Shown piece by piece: positions 18,065 through 26,486 of a stretch of 64,000 bases of DNA. The notes beneath the pieces are model-generated. The model was not told where the DNA came from. It ran no database searches and saw nothing but the letters and a program-made list of their open reading frames with translations. Position 1 is the first letter of the stretch, and every line of letters begins with the position of its first letter. This stretch comes from Palsa-965 sp044448685 (GTDB lineage Bacteria; Bacteroidota; Bacteroidia; Palsa-965). The stretch lies in assembly GCA_044448685.1 (NCBI GenBank), contig JBIOHC010000013.1:1-64000 (forward strand), given 5' to 3'. The position numbers and the translations under genes are program-made.

Positions 18065-19126
18065 CTAGCTAATCTTAAAATATCCTAAGATACCGCCGGA
18101 GAGGCTTCTTACATTTCTATATCCTTTTTTCTTCAATAGCTCAACAGCCTTCATACTTCTTTTTCCGCTTTGGCAGTGGATAATAACCGGAATATCCTTT
18201 CTGATTTCAGTTGCTCGTTGTTCCAACGTTCCCAGCGGAATAAGAGTTCCTGCTATATCAGCCTCGTCAAATTCTTCCTGCTCCCTGACATCGATGAGTT
18301 GAAATACTTCCTGGTGCTTGATCATCTGCTGAAGTTCTTCAGGTAAAATCTCAGACGAATCGTTTATACAAGTGTTTTCATAGGGTAACAGAAAAGTCAG
18401 CTTTCTGTTTTCATCCACAGCTGAAAATTGGAAGCTGGAAAAAGAGTGATGCATGGCATCATAAACCAATATTGTTCCGCTTAGCACCTTCCCTGACCCT
18501 GAAATAATTTTCAAGGCTTCTGTGGCCATCAGGCAACCTATCGTCCCCGGCAGGGTACCAAGAACTCCCGTTTCTTCACAGTTACCGATATCGTTTGGCT
18601 CCGGATACAGACATCGGTAGGTGGGTCCTCCCATATAGTTGAAGACACTAAGCTGCCCTTCAAAACGATAAACAGAGCCGGAAATGAATGGCTTACCTTT
18701 CACCAAACAAGCATCATTTACAAGGTAGCGGGTTTCAAAATTGTCGCTTCCATCTAAAATCAGATCATAATCACCAATCAAATTCAAGGCATTGATGCGG
18801 TCGAGGTGAAAAGGGAGGGAAATGATCTCAATGAATGGATTCATCTTTCGGAGCCTTGCCGCTGCACAATCAGCCTTGGATTTGCCAATATCATACGTAT
18901 CATACAATATTTGTCTTTGCAGATTGCTGGCATCCACCTTGTCCCCATCTAAAATTGATATATGTCCTATCCCGGCTCCGGCAAGATATTGAAGCGCCGG
19001 ACACCCAAGACCTCCGGCACCTATCATGAGTATGCGTGCAGTCTTGAATTTATGCTGCCCTAATTCACCTATTTCAGGCAAGAGGGTATGGCGTTTGTAA
19101 AGAAGTTGTTCTTCCTTGTTAAGCAT
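18065..19126 (-). CDS. thiF: ThiF/MoeB-type adenylyltransferase with C-terminal rhodanese domain
   Basis: A 353-residue E1-like protein. N-terminal domain: nucleotide loop GAGGLG at residues 36-41, LDGDKVDASNLQRQ, and DGSDNFETRYLVND. C-terminal rhodanese domain (about 255-353) with active-site Cys318 in HCQSGKR. It would adenylate the C-terminal GG of ThiS (or MoaD) and possibly bring sulfur by the rhodanese Cys. The zinc site of E. coli MoeB/ThiF is degraded: the first CxxC pair reads TYRC (Thr for Cys, C172 kept) and no second pair is seen. Cys183 in GNCEETGVLG is at the position of the catalytic Cys. It lies beyond an opposite-strand gene from the rest of the thi operon and has its own near -7 element TACCTTTA. 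Confidence 0.88.
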   Translation of the reverse strand: MLNKEEQLLYKRHTLLPEIGELGQHKFKTARILMIGAGGLGCPALQYLAGAGIGHISILDGDKVDASNLQRQILYDTYDIGKSKADCAAARLRKMNPFIEIISLPFHLDRINALNLIGDYDLILDGSDNFETRYLVNDACLVKGKPFISGSVYRFEGQLSVFNYMGGPTYRCLYPEPNDIGNCEETGVLGTLPGTIGCLMATEALKIISGSGKVLSGTILVYDAMHHSFSSFQFSAVDENRKLTFLLPYENTCINDSSEILPEELQQMIKHQEVFQLIDVREQEEFDEADIAGTLIPLGTLEQRATEIRKDIPVIIHCQSGKRSMKAVELLKKKGYRNVRSLSGGILGYFKIS

Positions 19127-19208
19127 ATTTATACATTCACAGGAGAAAATCGTTTCTCATACAGTAAAGGTACTATGTTTTAGTTTATTAATTATCTAAA
19201 TTGCTGGC

Positions 19209-19838
19209 ATGAAACTGGGGCACATTCGTGTTTATCTTTCCTTCTTTCTCTCTCTGACAGGCCCTCTTTTGTTCAGCCAGGAGTCCTATTCAATTAAGGT
19301 TCACTTTATCTATGGATCTAAACCTAAAAAAGAATTCAGGGCTACAGAAGGCAAATGGTTCGGAGGTATTTGGGGTGGCCATGTAGGTATTGAAACGGAT
19401 AGCAATCAGATACTTAATTTCGGCCCACAGGGAAAGTTTCATTGGTTTTCAAAATCGGCTAACAGACATAGCCATTTTGTGATCCATACCAGGGAAAATT
19501 TTTGGAGTATATTCAAACGAACAGAAGGCCCTGTAAAAAGATTAAGCATAGAGATTCCGATTACGAAAGAACAAAAACATCGTCTCGACAGCATTCGATC
19601 GGCTTACCTTGCCAATACCCCTTATGACTATGCCTTTGTAGGCATGCGTTGTGCAGCTTCGGCTTATGATGTTCTTGGTCTTATCCACATAATGAAACCC
19701 TATTCACATGCAAGGACATACTTGAAAATAAGATACCCGGCAAAGTTGAGGAAACGATTGCTTAAAAAAGCTAAAAAAAATAACTGGATAATTATCAGAG
19801 AAGTAGGTACTAAGAAAAGAAAGTGGGAGAGGGGTTAG
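19209..19838 (+). CDS. Secreted protein, possible permuted papain-like (NlpC/P60-type) fold
   Basis: A 209-residue protein with a signal peptide (about 1-24, ending LLFSQ). Mature part: a WGGHVGIETDSNQILNFGP segment with a conserved-looking His, then GMRCAASAYDVL with a Cys at the start of a helix, then a very basic C-terminus (KLRKRLLKKAKKNN). His-before-Cys order with a helix after Cys resembles circularly permuted NlpC/P60 or LRAT-like folds, but the call is weak and no family can be named. It sits on the opposite strand between thiH and thiF, overlapping the end of thiH by 4 nt, and thus splits the thiamin cluster. Confidence 0.7.
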   Translation: MKLGHIRVYLSFFLSLTGPLLFSQESYSIKVHFIYGSKPKKEFRATEGKWFGGIWGGHVGIETDSNQILNFGPQGKFHWFSKSANRHSHFVIHTRENFWSIFKRTEGPVKRLSIEIPITKEQKHRLDSIRSAYLANTPYDYAFVGMRCAASAYDVLGLIHIMKPYSHARTYLKIRYPAKLRKRLLKKAKKNNWIIIREVGTKKRKWERG

Positions 19839-20962
19839 GTATTTTCGAAAACTTCCCAATCCTTCCAAACAGATTCATAACCTCCTTTACGAATCATCCT
19901 GGCAATTTCATCCGGACTACGTTCATCCGAAATTTCGAACTGTTCCAGTGATTCAGGAGCGGCAGTATACCCTCCCGGATTTGTTTTTGAACCGGCGCTC
20001 ATACTTGTTATACCCAAAGGGAAAACATGATCCCGGAATTTTTCACTTTCACGAGTACTAAGTGAAAGCTCTACTTCCGGATTGAACAATCTGTATGCAC
20101 ATATCAGTTGAACGAGCTCCCTGTCTGTCATATATGTATTGAATGATTTCCGGTCATGCTGCCCTTTATGCTCCGTTTCGATTGGCCTTAACCGGGGGAA
20201 AGAAATACTGTATTTAGTCTCCCAATATGTGCGCTCCAGATAATTCAGATGTAAAGCTGTAAAGAAGGCATCTGTACGCCAGTCCTCCAGTCCAATCAAT
20301 GCCCCTATTCCTATTTTATGCAATCCGGCTTTTCCGATCCGATCCGGTGTCGCCAGGCGGTATTCGAAATTTGATTTCTTGCCCTTCGGATGATGACTCT
20401 TATATTTTCCTTCATGATAGGTTTCCTGGTATACCAAAACAGCCCCGAGGCCTTCTTTATATAGTATTTCATACTCCTCCTGCTCCAATGGCTGAACCTC
20501 CATTGAAATATGAGAAAACAAGGGCCTGAGCAATCGAATGGTCCGGATAAAATAATCCATGCCTACATGCGATGATTCCCCTGTCACAAGCAGGACATGA
20601 TCATAACCCCATGCTTTGAGTACAGTGGCTTCCTGCAGAATTTCCTTGTCACTCAGGGTTTTCCGGGCAATGGAATTATCCAGACTGAAAGCGCAGTAAT
20701 TGCAAATATTCTGGCATTCATTGGAAAGGTACAATGGAGCATAAAGCTGGATTGTACGTCCGAAGCGTTTGAGTGTAAGTGCATGACTTAGTGTCGCCAT
20801 TTCTTCCAGGAATGGAGCAGCAGCAGGGGAGATGAGGGCTTTGAAATCTTCCAGATTTCTTTTGTCCTTCTTCAAGGCACAGCGAACATCTGATCCGGTC
20901 TTTTCCAGAATAGATGCTTTAGAAGATTCCCAGTCGTATTGTTTAAATTGATTTTGAAACAT
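19835..20962 (-). CDS. thiH: 2-iminoacetate synthase ThiH (radical SAM)
   Basis: A 375-residue radical SAM enzyme with the 4Fe-4S cluster motif C83-x3-C87-x2-C90 (CQNICNYC). It cleaves tyrosine to p-cresol and dehydroglycine, the glycine-derived precursor of the thiazole ring; the oxidase alternative ThiO is not present here. Further family features: LLVTGESSHVGMDYF, MEVQPLEQEEYE, and GIGALIGLEDWRTD. Last gene of the riboswitch-led operon, 12 nt after thiG. Confidence 0.96.
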   Translation of the reverse strand: MFQNQFKQYDWESSKASILEKTGSDVRCALKKDKRNLEDFKALISPAAAPFLEEMATLSHALTLKRFGRTIQLYAPLYLSNECQNICNYCAFSLDNSIARKTLSDKEILQEATVLKAWGYDHVLLVTGESSHVGMDYFIRTIRLLRPLFSHISMEVQPLEQEEYEILYKEGLGAVLVYQETYHEGKYKSHHPKGKKSNFEYRLATPDRIGKAGLHKIGIGALIGLEDWRTDAFFTALHLNYLERTYWETKYSISFPRLRPIETEHKGQHDRKSFNTYMTDRELVQLICAYRLFNPEVELSLSTRESEKFRDHVFPLGITSMSAGSKTNPGGYTAAPESLEQFEISDERSPDEIARMIRKGGYESVWKDWEVFENT

Positions 20963-20974
20963 AGCTGCTGATGC

Positions 20975-21757
20975 TTAATCGTTCAGAAACGCTGTGAGTG
21001 GACTGGTTGCATGGGCACCGGAATGTATAGGTGCAAGCTTTGCTTCAAATGCCATACGACCGGCTTCCACTGCCTTCTTAAAAGCAACGGCCATTTGCAC
21101 AGGATTGCCTGCCGCAGCAATGGCCGTGTTGACCAGAACAGCATCTGCACCCATTTCCATAGCCGCCGCAGCATCCGATGGGGCTCCAATACCTGCATCG
21201 ACGACCACCGGAACCTTACTTTGTTCTATTATAATTTCCAGAAAATCCCTTGTCTTTAATCCTTTATTACTTCCTATTGGAGAGCCTAACGGCATTACCG
21301 CTGCTACTCCCGCTTCTTCCAGCCTTTTACACAAAACAGGATCGGCATGTATATAAGGTAGTACAACAAATCCAAGTTTAACCAGCTCTTCTGAAGCTTT
21401 AAGTGTTTCAATGGCATCGGGCAGGAGGTATTTGGGATCAGGATGTATTTCCAGTTTGAGCCAGTTGGTTCTTAATGCTTCCCTCGCCAGCTCTGCAGCA
21501 TACACTGCTTCTTTCGCATTTCTGGCTCCGGATGTATTTGGCAACAAACGGAACTGGGCATGATTCAGATGAGCCAGAATATCTGTTTGCTGATGTTTAA
21601 GATCAACCCTTTTCAAAGCCACAGTAACCAGTTCAGAACCGGAAGCAAGCAAAGCTTCTTCCATCACGCGGGATGAACTGAATTTACCAGTACCGGTGAA
21701 CAATCTGGATGTTAATACGGTACCGGCGATAGTCAATTTTGCAGGGGTGTTGCTCAT
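20975..21757 (-). CDS. thiG: Thiazole synthase ThiG
   Basis: A 260-residue TIM barrel of normal length. Lys in VALKRVD forms the Schiff base with deoxyxylulose phosphate; SGARNAKEAV, LVKLGFVVLPYIHADP, VMPLGSPIGSNKG and DAGIGAPSDAAAAMEMGAD follow in the family order. It condenses dehydroglycine, the sugar phosphate and ThiS-thiocarboxylate to the thiazole. Starts 1 nt after thiE ends and is followed by its partner thiH. Confidence 0.97.
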   Translation of the reverse strand: MSNTPAKLTIAGTVLTSRLFTGTGKFSSSRVMEEALLASGSELVTVALKRVDLKHQQTDILAHLNHAQFRLLPNTSGARNAKEAVYAAELAREALRTNWLKLEIHPDPKYLLPDAIETLKASEELVKLGFVVLPYIHADPVLCKRLEEAGVAAVMPLGSPIGSNKGLKTRDFLEIIIEQSKVPVVVDAGIGAPSDAAAAMEMGADAVLVNTAIAAAGNPVQMAVAFKKAVEAGRMAFEAKLAPIHSGAHATSPLTAFLND

Positions 21758-21758
21758 T

Positions 21759-22403
21759 TTAAGGAATATAAGTTTCAGATATCTGTTTCAGCTGAAGCAC
21801 AAATCTTTTTGCTGCCTCTTCAGGTTGCGGATCTTGTCCAATAGCAGAGGAAACAGCAATTCCGTTTACACCGGCCCTTATCAACTCTTCAACATCCTGA
21901 ACCTTTATGCCTCCAATGGCAATAACAGGAAGGTCAGAGATCATACGGAATTGTTTAATAAATGATTCAATGCCTTCTGATCCAAGTACTGGACTGAGGT
22001 TTTTCTTTGTATGTGTAAACCGGAAGGGGCCTAACCCTATATAGTTAGCTGATGTGCTGGCCATAGCTTTCAAATCATTCCAGTTATTTGCTGTCGCCCC
22101 GATGATGGCTGAAGGCCCGAGGATTTTCCGGGCTTCATCCACCGGTATGTCAGTTTGTCCCAAATGAACCCCATCGGTACAAAATTCACGGGCAAGAAAA
22201 ACATAATCATTGATGATGAGCCTGGCACCATATTCCTTGCAAATCCTAAACGTCTCTTTCACAATCTCGGGACGATGAGATTCTTCTGTGTTCTTCATTC
22301 TTAACTGTACCCAGCTCACTCCGCCTTTACAGGCGAGTCGGGTCAGATCCTGATGTGTATGTCCGGGAAGATCCTGAGTTATATAATGCAATTTAGCTAT
22401 CAT
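21759..22403 (-). CDS. thiE: Thiamine-phosphate synthase ThiE
   Basis: A 214-residue TIM barrel. The pyrimidine-binding segment WVQLRMK, the Mg-binding GVHLGQTDIP (Asp kept), YIGLGPFRFTHTKKN and IAIGGIKVQDVEELI show a full set of ThiE residues. It couples HMP-PP with the thiazole phosphate. Start overlaps the thiD stop by 4 nt (ATGA). A second, less canonical family member lies upstream of the riboswitch. Confidence 0.95.
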   Translation of the reverse strand: MIAKLHYITQDLPGHTHQDLTRLACKGGVSWVQLRMKNTEESHRPEIVKETFRICKEYGARLIINDYVFLAREFCTDGVHLGQTDIPVDEARKILGPSAIIGATANNWNDLKAMASTSANYIGLGPFRFTHTKKNLSPVLGSEGIESFIKQFRMISDLPVIAIGGIKVQDVEELIRAGVNGIAVSSAIGQDPQPEEAAKRFVLQLKQISETYIP

Positions 22404-23185
22404 CGCTCTGAAATAACAGGGTGAGGTGACGGGTTATGGAAACCCAGCAATGTTTCATTACTATCAAGCACCTCCAGGGTATATTCTTTGGCGAGGAGAC
22501 AAGCCTTTGGCAGATCAGCTCCTTTTGCCAGGAATGCCGTAATCGCTGAAGACAGGATGCAACCTGACCCGTGTTTGGGCATAACCGGTTGTGTCCGGCC
22601 TCCGTAATTCAGGTGCTTTCCTTCCCGAAGCATCAATATATCTTCTCCAGCCCGGTCTTTACGGTGTCCTCCTTTTAAAAACACGTTGCAGAGTTCACTT
22701 AGCTTACGGGCATTGAGTTCAGCTGATTCCGTTTCTCCCAGTTCCAGAGCTTCAGGCAGGTTAGGAGTAAGGAGATACACCTCCCTGCACACCTCCATCA
22801 GGAGTTGCTGTTCCTGTACAGTATGAAAAGTATATCCTGCACTTGCACGGAGAATAGGATCCCAGATAAAACGGACTCCCGGAATCCGTGTTCGTATATG
22901 CCGCAATAAACGAAGCAGTATATGCATATTTTCCACGAGTCCGATCTTAACATACATTGGCTGAAAACGATCTAACAAAACATCCGCTTGTTGGATAATT
23001 GTCTTTTCTGAAATCCATTCTACGCCCAGAAACTGTTCATCATTCTGAAATGTAATGGCAGAACAAACTCCCAGGCCATATACATGGCATGATTCCATTG
23101 TTTTGATATCAGCCAGTATTCCGGCTCCTCCGCTGGGGTCAAAGCCGGCAATGCTGAGAGCAAAGGGTCGGGAAGGTTTATTCAT
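22400..23185 (-). CDS. thiD: Hydroxymethylpyrimidine/phosphomethylpyrimidine kinase ThiD
   Basis: A 261-residue ribokinase-fold kinase with AGFDPSGGAGILADIKT at the N-terminus, LTPNLPEALELG, LKGGHR and the C-terminal anion-hole and catalytic Asp region at HGSGCILSSAITA (the Asp of the usual GTGCxxS motif is not exact; Gly-Ser-Gly-Cys is present). It phosphorylates HMP and HMP-P. Nine nt after thiC, overlapping thiE. Confidence 0.95.
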   Translation of the reverse strand: MNKPSRPFALSIAGFDPSGGAGILADIKTMESCHVYGLGVCSAITFQNDEQFLGVEWISEKTIIQQADVLLDRFQPMYVKIGLVENMHILLRLLRHIRTRIPGVRFIWDPILRASAGYTFHTVQEQQLLMEVCREVYLLTPNLPEALELGETESAELNARKLSELCNVFLKGGHRKDRAGEDILMLREGKHLNYGGRTQPVMPKHGSGCILSSAITAFLAKGADLPKACLLAKEYTLEVLDSNETLLGFHNPSPHPVISER

Positions 23186-23194
23186 CGGCTTGGA

Positions 23195-25054
23195 TTAAAG
23201 ATAAATTTCACTTCCGGCTTTACGGAATTCATCCGCCTTCGATTTCATTTCAGCTTCCTGTTCAGCAGCATACTCTCTTACATCCTGGGAAATTTTCATG
23301 GAACAGAAGTGAGGCCCGCACATAGAACAGAAATGGGCAATCTTGGCTCCTTCAGCAGGAAGTGTCTCATCATGAAAGGCCCTGGCTGTATCGGGATCCA
23401 GGCTCAGATTAAACTGATCCTCCCATCTGAATTCAAAACGGGCCTTGCTTAATGCATTATCCCTGTATTGGGAACCCGGATGCCCTTTCGCCAGGTCGGC
23501 TGCGTGTGCTGCAATTTTATAGGCAATGACCCCGTCTTTCACATCTTTCTTGTCGGGCAATCCCAGGTGCTCCTTTGGTGTCACATAACAAAGCATGGCC
23601 GTACCATACCAGCCAATCATGGCTGCACCGATAGCAGAAGTGATATGGTCATAACCCGGGGCTATATCAGTTGTCAGAGGGCCCAGTGTGTAAAAAGGAG
23701 CTTCTGCACAATGTTTAAGCTGCAGATCCATATTCTCCTTGATCATATGCATGGGTACATGACCGGGTCCTTCAATCATTACCTGAATATCATGTTTCCA
23801 CGCAATTTTTGTAAGCTCTCCAAGTGTGATGAGTTCGCTGAACTGAGCTTCATCATTGGCGTCAGCTATAGAACCGGGACGGAGTCCGTCACCCAATGAA
23901 AAGGCTACATCATAGGCTTTCATGATCTCACAAATCTCTTCGAAATGAGTGTACAAAAAGTTCTCCTTGTGATGAGCCAGGCACCATTTGGCCAGGATAC
24001 TGCCTCCCCGTGAAACAATTCCCGTCATTCGTTTGGCTGTGAGTGGTATATACCTTAACAGCACTCCGGCATGAATAGTGAAATAATCCACACCCTGTTC
24101 AGCTTGTTCAATTAGCGTATCCCTGAAAATTTCCCAGGTAAGATCTTCTGCTTTTCCTTTTACTTTCTCCAAAGCCTGATAGATAGGAACCGTACCGACC
24201 GGTACAGGACAATTACGGATGATCCATTCCCGGGTTTCATGAATATTTTTTCCTGTGCTCAGATCCATCAGCGTATCCCCTCCCCAGCGGCAGCTCCATA
24301 CAGCTTTTTCCACTTCCTCTTCTATGGAAGAGGAAACCGCCGAGTTACCTATGTTGGTATTGATTTTGACAAGGAAGTTTCTTCCAATGATCATGGGTTC
24401 TGCTTCCGGGTGGTTGATATTCGAAGGAATGATGGCCCTTCCTGCTGCCACTTCATCTCTTACGAATTCAGGAGTTATGAACTTTAACGGTGTGCGGGCT
24501 CCAAAACTGTTACCGGCATGCTGCCGGGAGAGGTTTGTATTGGCTGTTTGTTCCTGTATACGCTGATTTTCACGAATGGCAATGTACTCCATCTCAGCAG
24601 TAATGATTCCCTGACGGGCATAATGCATCTGACTGACATTTTTCCCGGTCCTGGCCTTCATGGGCATGCGCATATGCTCAAACCTGAATTTATCCAGGCT
24701 GTGATCCTGCAGACGTTCTGCACAATAATGGGAAGAAAAACGGGGCAATTGTTCTGCATCCCCCCGTTCCTGAATCCAGGATTCGCGTAAGCGGGGAAGT
24801 CCTTTTTGCAAATCAATTTTGACATGCGGATCGGTGTAAGGACCACTCGTATCATACACTGTTACCGATCCATTGCTTTCTGTCCTCACTTTTCCGTTGT
24901 GTTCAATCCGGGTATCGGATAAATTGATTTCCCTCATGGCGACCTGAATAGGAAACAAGGTGCCCTGCACATATACTTTATTGGAAGCCGGTAATGGATT
25001 ACGGGTAATGCCTGAAATCATTTCATCAGGTCTTGTTTCTGTTTTTGCTGACAT
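23195..25054 (-). CDS. thiC: Phosphomethylpyrimidine synthase ThiC
   Basis: A 619-residue enzyme with the C-terminal cluster motif C576-x2-C579-x4-C584 (CSMCGPHFC) of this non-canonical radical SAM family. Also visible: YARQGIITAEMEYIAIREN, NTNIGNSAVSSSIEEEVEK, LSTGKNIHETREWI and GPGHVPMHMIKENM. It rearranges aminoimidazole ribotide into HMP-P. Length normal for ThiC with the N-terminal extension. Second gene after the riboswitch, 66 nt after thiS; that gap holds a small ACCCCGAAAGGGT hairpin. Confidence 0.98.
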   Translation of the reverse strand: MSAKTETRPDEMISGITRNPLPASNKVYVQGTLFPIQVAMREINLSDTRIEHNGKVRTESNGSVTVYDTSGPYTDPHVKIDLQKGLPRLRESWIQERGDAEQLPRFSSHYCAERLQDHSLDKFRFEHMRMPMKARTGKNVSQMHYARQGIITAEMEYIAIRENQRIQEQTANTNLSRQHAGNSFGARTPLKFITPEFVRDEVAAGRAIIPSNINHPEAEPMIIGRNFLVKINTNIGNSAVSSSIEEEVEKAVWSCRWGGDTLMDLSTGKNIHETREWIIRNCPVPVGTVPIYQALEKVKGKAEDLTWEIFRDTLIEQAEQGVDYFTIHAGVLLRYIPLTAKRMTGIVSRGGSILAKWCLAHHKENFLYTHFEEICEIMKAYDVAFSLGDGLRPGSIADANDEAQFSELITLGELTKIAWKHDIQVMIEGPGHVPMHMIKENMDLQLKHCAEAPFYTLGPLTTDIAPGYDHITSAIGAAMIGWYGTAMLCYVTPKEHLGLPDKKDVKDGVIAYKIAAHAADLAKGHPGSQYRDNALSKARFEFRWEDQFNLSLDPDTARAFHDETLPAEGAKIAHFCSMCGPHFCSMKISQDVREYAAEQEAEMKSKADEFRKAGSEIYL

Positions 25055-25120
25055 ATCGTTTATTTTATAATTGTGTCACCCTTTCGGGGTTATCGCTCTA
25101 CGCTCTGTTTCTCGTTTTTT

Positions 25121-25324
25121 TTACCCTCCCTGACTCGCTTCAATGATTACAATCTCATCTGAATCCTTCATTTGTTCATGCTCCCAACTTGACCTTTGTA
25201 TGATACGCTTGTTTACGGAAACGGCAATTCCTTTTTTTGCTTTCAGGCCCAGGCTTTCCAGAACCCCATCTAAGGAGCTGCCTGATTCAAATTCATACTT
25301 GACATTATTGATACAAATTTGCAT
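25121..25324 (-). CDS. thiS: Sulfur carrier protein ThiS
   Basis: A 67-residue beta-grasp protein ending EASQGG; the terminal Gly-Gly is thiocarboxylated and gives sulfur to ThiG. First gene after the TPP riboswitch. The 68-nt leader between aptamer and ATG holds the candidate expression platform. Confidence 0.95.
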   Translation of the reverse strand: MQICINNVKYEFESGSSLDGVLESLGLKAKKGIAVSVNKRIIQRSSWEHEQMKDSDEIVIIEASQGG

Positions 25325-25392
25325 TGCTCATTTCATATTAGCTGCGAAAAGGGGGAGAGGAGTGTACCTCAAAAGGGGGAGGGTACATTGCT

Positions 25393-25470
25393 TTTCCCTT
25401 CGCAGGCATGATCCTGTTCAGGTTCAGAGGGTATTATCTCAGCCTATCTATACAGACAGACACCCCTAAA
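25393..25470 (-). promoter_or_regulatory. TPP riboswitch (THI element)
   Basis: On the minus strand the sequence has all conserved parts of the TPP aptamer in order: GGGGTGTC, GGCTGAGA, ACCCTCTGAACCTGA, CAGGATCATGCCTG and GCGAAGGGA. It heads thiS-thiC-thiD-thiE-thiG-thiH. A near -7 element (TAAAATTG, 25490-25483) lies just upstream. Downstream, before thiS, are two copies of CTCCCCCTTTT and the hairpin TGTACC...GGTACA. The platform mechanism cannot be read directly, since there is no Shine-Dalgarno sequence to mask and no clear T-run terminator. Confidence 0.96.
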
Positions 25471-25540
25471 GTCTTGGCTTCACAATTTTACGAATAATAT
25501 AAATCCCGGGCTAATTTCTTTTTCAACAAAAAACAGGGCT

Positions 25541-26167
25541 TCAGGCATTCGCTCCCAAAAGAATTCTCATTCTATCCAGTAATTGTACCGGATCAGGCGT
25601 TGTCAACAAAGCTCCATGTAAAGCGGCACCTTGAAATCCAAGTTCTCTTGCCAGAAGCAAGGTGTCCTGATCTATACCACCAAGCGCATACACTGGTGTC
25701 TCACATATCCCTGAACCAAGAATCATTTTAAGCTCTTTTCTGTCAAAAGCAGGCTCGTATCCCTCTTTGCTGATAGAGGGAAATACTGGGCTAAGAAAGA
25801 CATAAGAATAATGCTTCCCGTTTTCTATCAAATCATGCAGGTCGTGAAAAGAAGCGGATGAAAATATGCCCGATCCTGCTTTCTTTCCTTGTATACTATT
25901 ACCCCGGGCCCTGGCTGATTCGGTGAGGTGAATACCCCTCAGTTTCAATGAAGCAGCAAGCTCATAATGACCATGTATGACAATTCTTTGGTATAATGAT
26001 CCGGGCAGGCTTTCCAAAAAAGTACGGAAAGAAGCCTGATTCAAGGTACCGGGACGTATATGAATGAGTTCAGTCCCACTGCAAAACGCTTCAATCATCT
26101 TCTCTGACAATACATGGACATGTTCACAGGTATGGACCAGGACTAAGGAAAATTGAGGGTTCTGCAT
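25541..26167 (-). CDS. ThiE/TenI-family protein (TenI-like)
   Basis: 208 residues from the chosen ATG (MQNPQFSLV). An ATG at 26200 extends the frame by 11 codons but overlaps an exact -7 element, so it cannot lie on that transcript. TIM-barrel features of the family: LIHIRPG, GIHLTESARA, FLSPVFPSISKEGY and VYALGGIDQD. The Mg-binding HxGQxD of true ThiE is missing (HLTES instead), which points to a TenI-type thiazole tautomerase or another non-synthase role. It lies upstream of the riboswitch with its own promoter, so it escapes the TPP control of the main operon. Confidence 0.82.
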   Translation of the reverse strand: MQNPQFSLVLVHTCEHVHVLSEKMIEAFCSGTELIHIRPGTLNQASFRTFLESLPGSLYQRIVIHGHYELAASLKLRGIHLTESARARGNSIQGKKAGSGIFSSASFHDLHDLIENGKHYSYVFLSPVFPSISKEGYEPAFDRKELKMILGSGICETPVYALGGIDQDTLLLARELGFQGAALHGALLTTPDPVQLLDRMRILLGANA

Positions 26168-26189
26168 TTTAACAAAATCGATCTGTATA

Positions 26190-26197
26190 CAAAAGTA
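26190..26197 (-). promoter_or_regulatory. -7 promoter element TACTTTTG of the TenI-like gene
   Basis: Exact TAnnTTTG on the minus strand, 22 nt before the ATG at 26167. It overlaps the ATG at 26200 and decides against that start. Confidence 0.62.
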
Positions 26198-26486
26198 CAT
26201 TATGAATCAGCGTTTACCCGCAGGATTCAGAATCCATCCTTGAAATTTGTTAATATTTTGTTCGTAACCCAAGCTTGCATTACCACTTTTGTTTGCTAAA
26301 AAAATTGTAAGATAAACAGCAAAAATGGCCTTTTCTTGCGCTTTTTAAAGCTTTTTCAAGAGAAAAATTAATACCTTTAACCGTTTTTTCGTAACTTAAG
26401 TGTCATCCAGCAACCCGGCACGATTTTTAGGCCTTGGTTTGGACAGATATCATACTCATTGTACATCAAAAACATTCGGATTATAC

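Noticed and set aside
19209..19838. Thiamin transporter or thi-related gene
   Set aside because: It lies in the thi cluster but on the other strand, has a signal peptide and no membrane segments or thi-like motifs.
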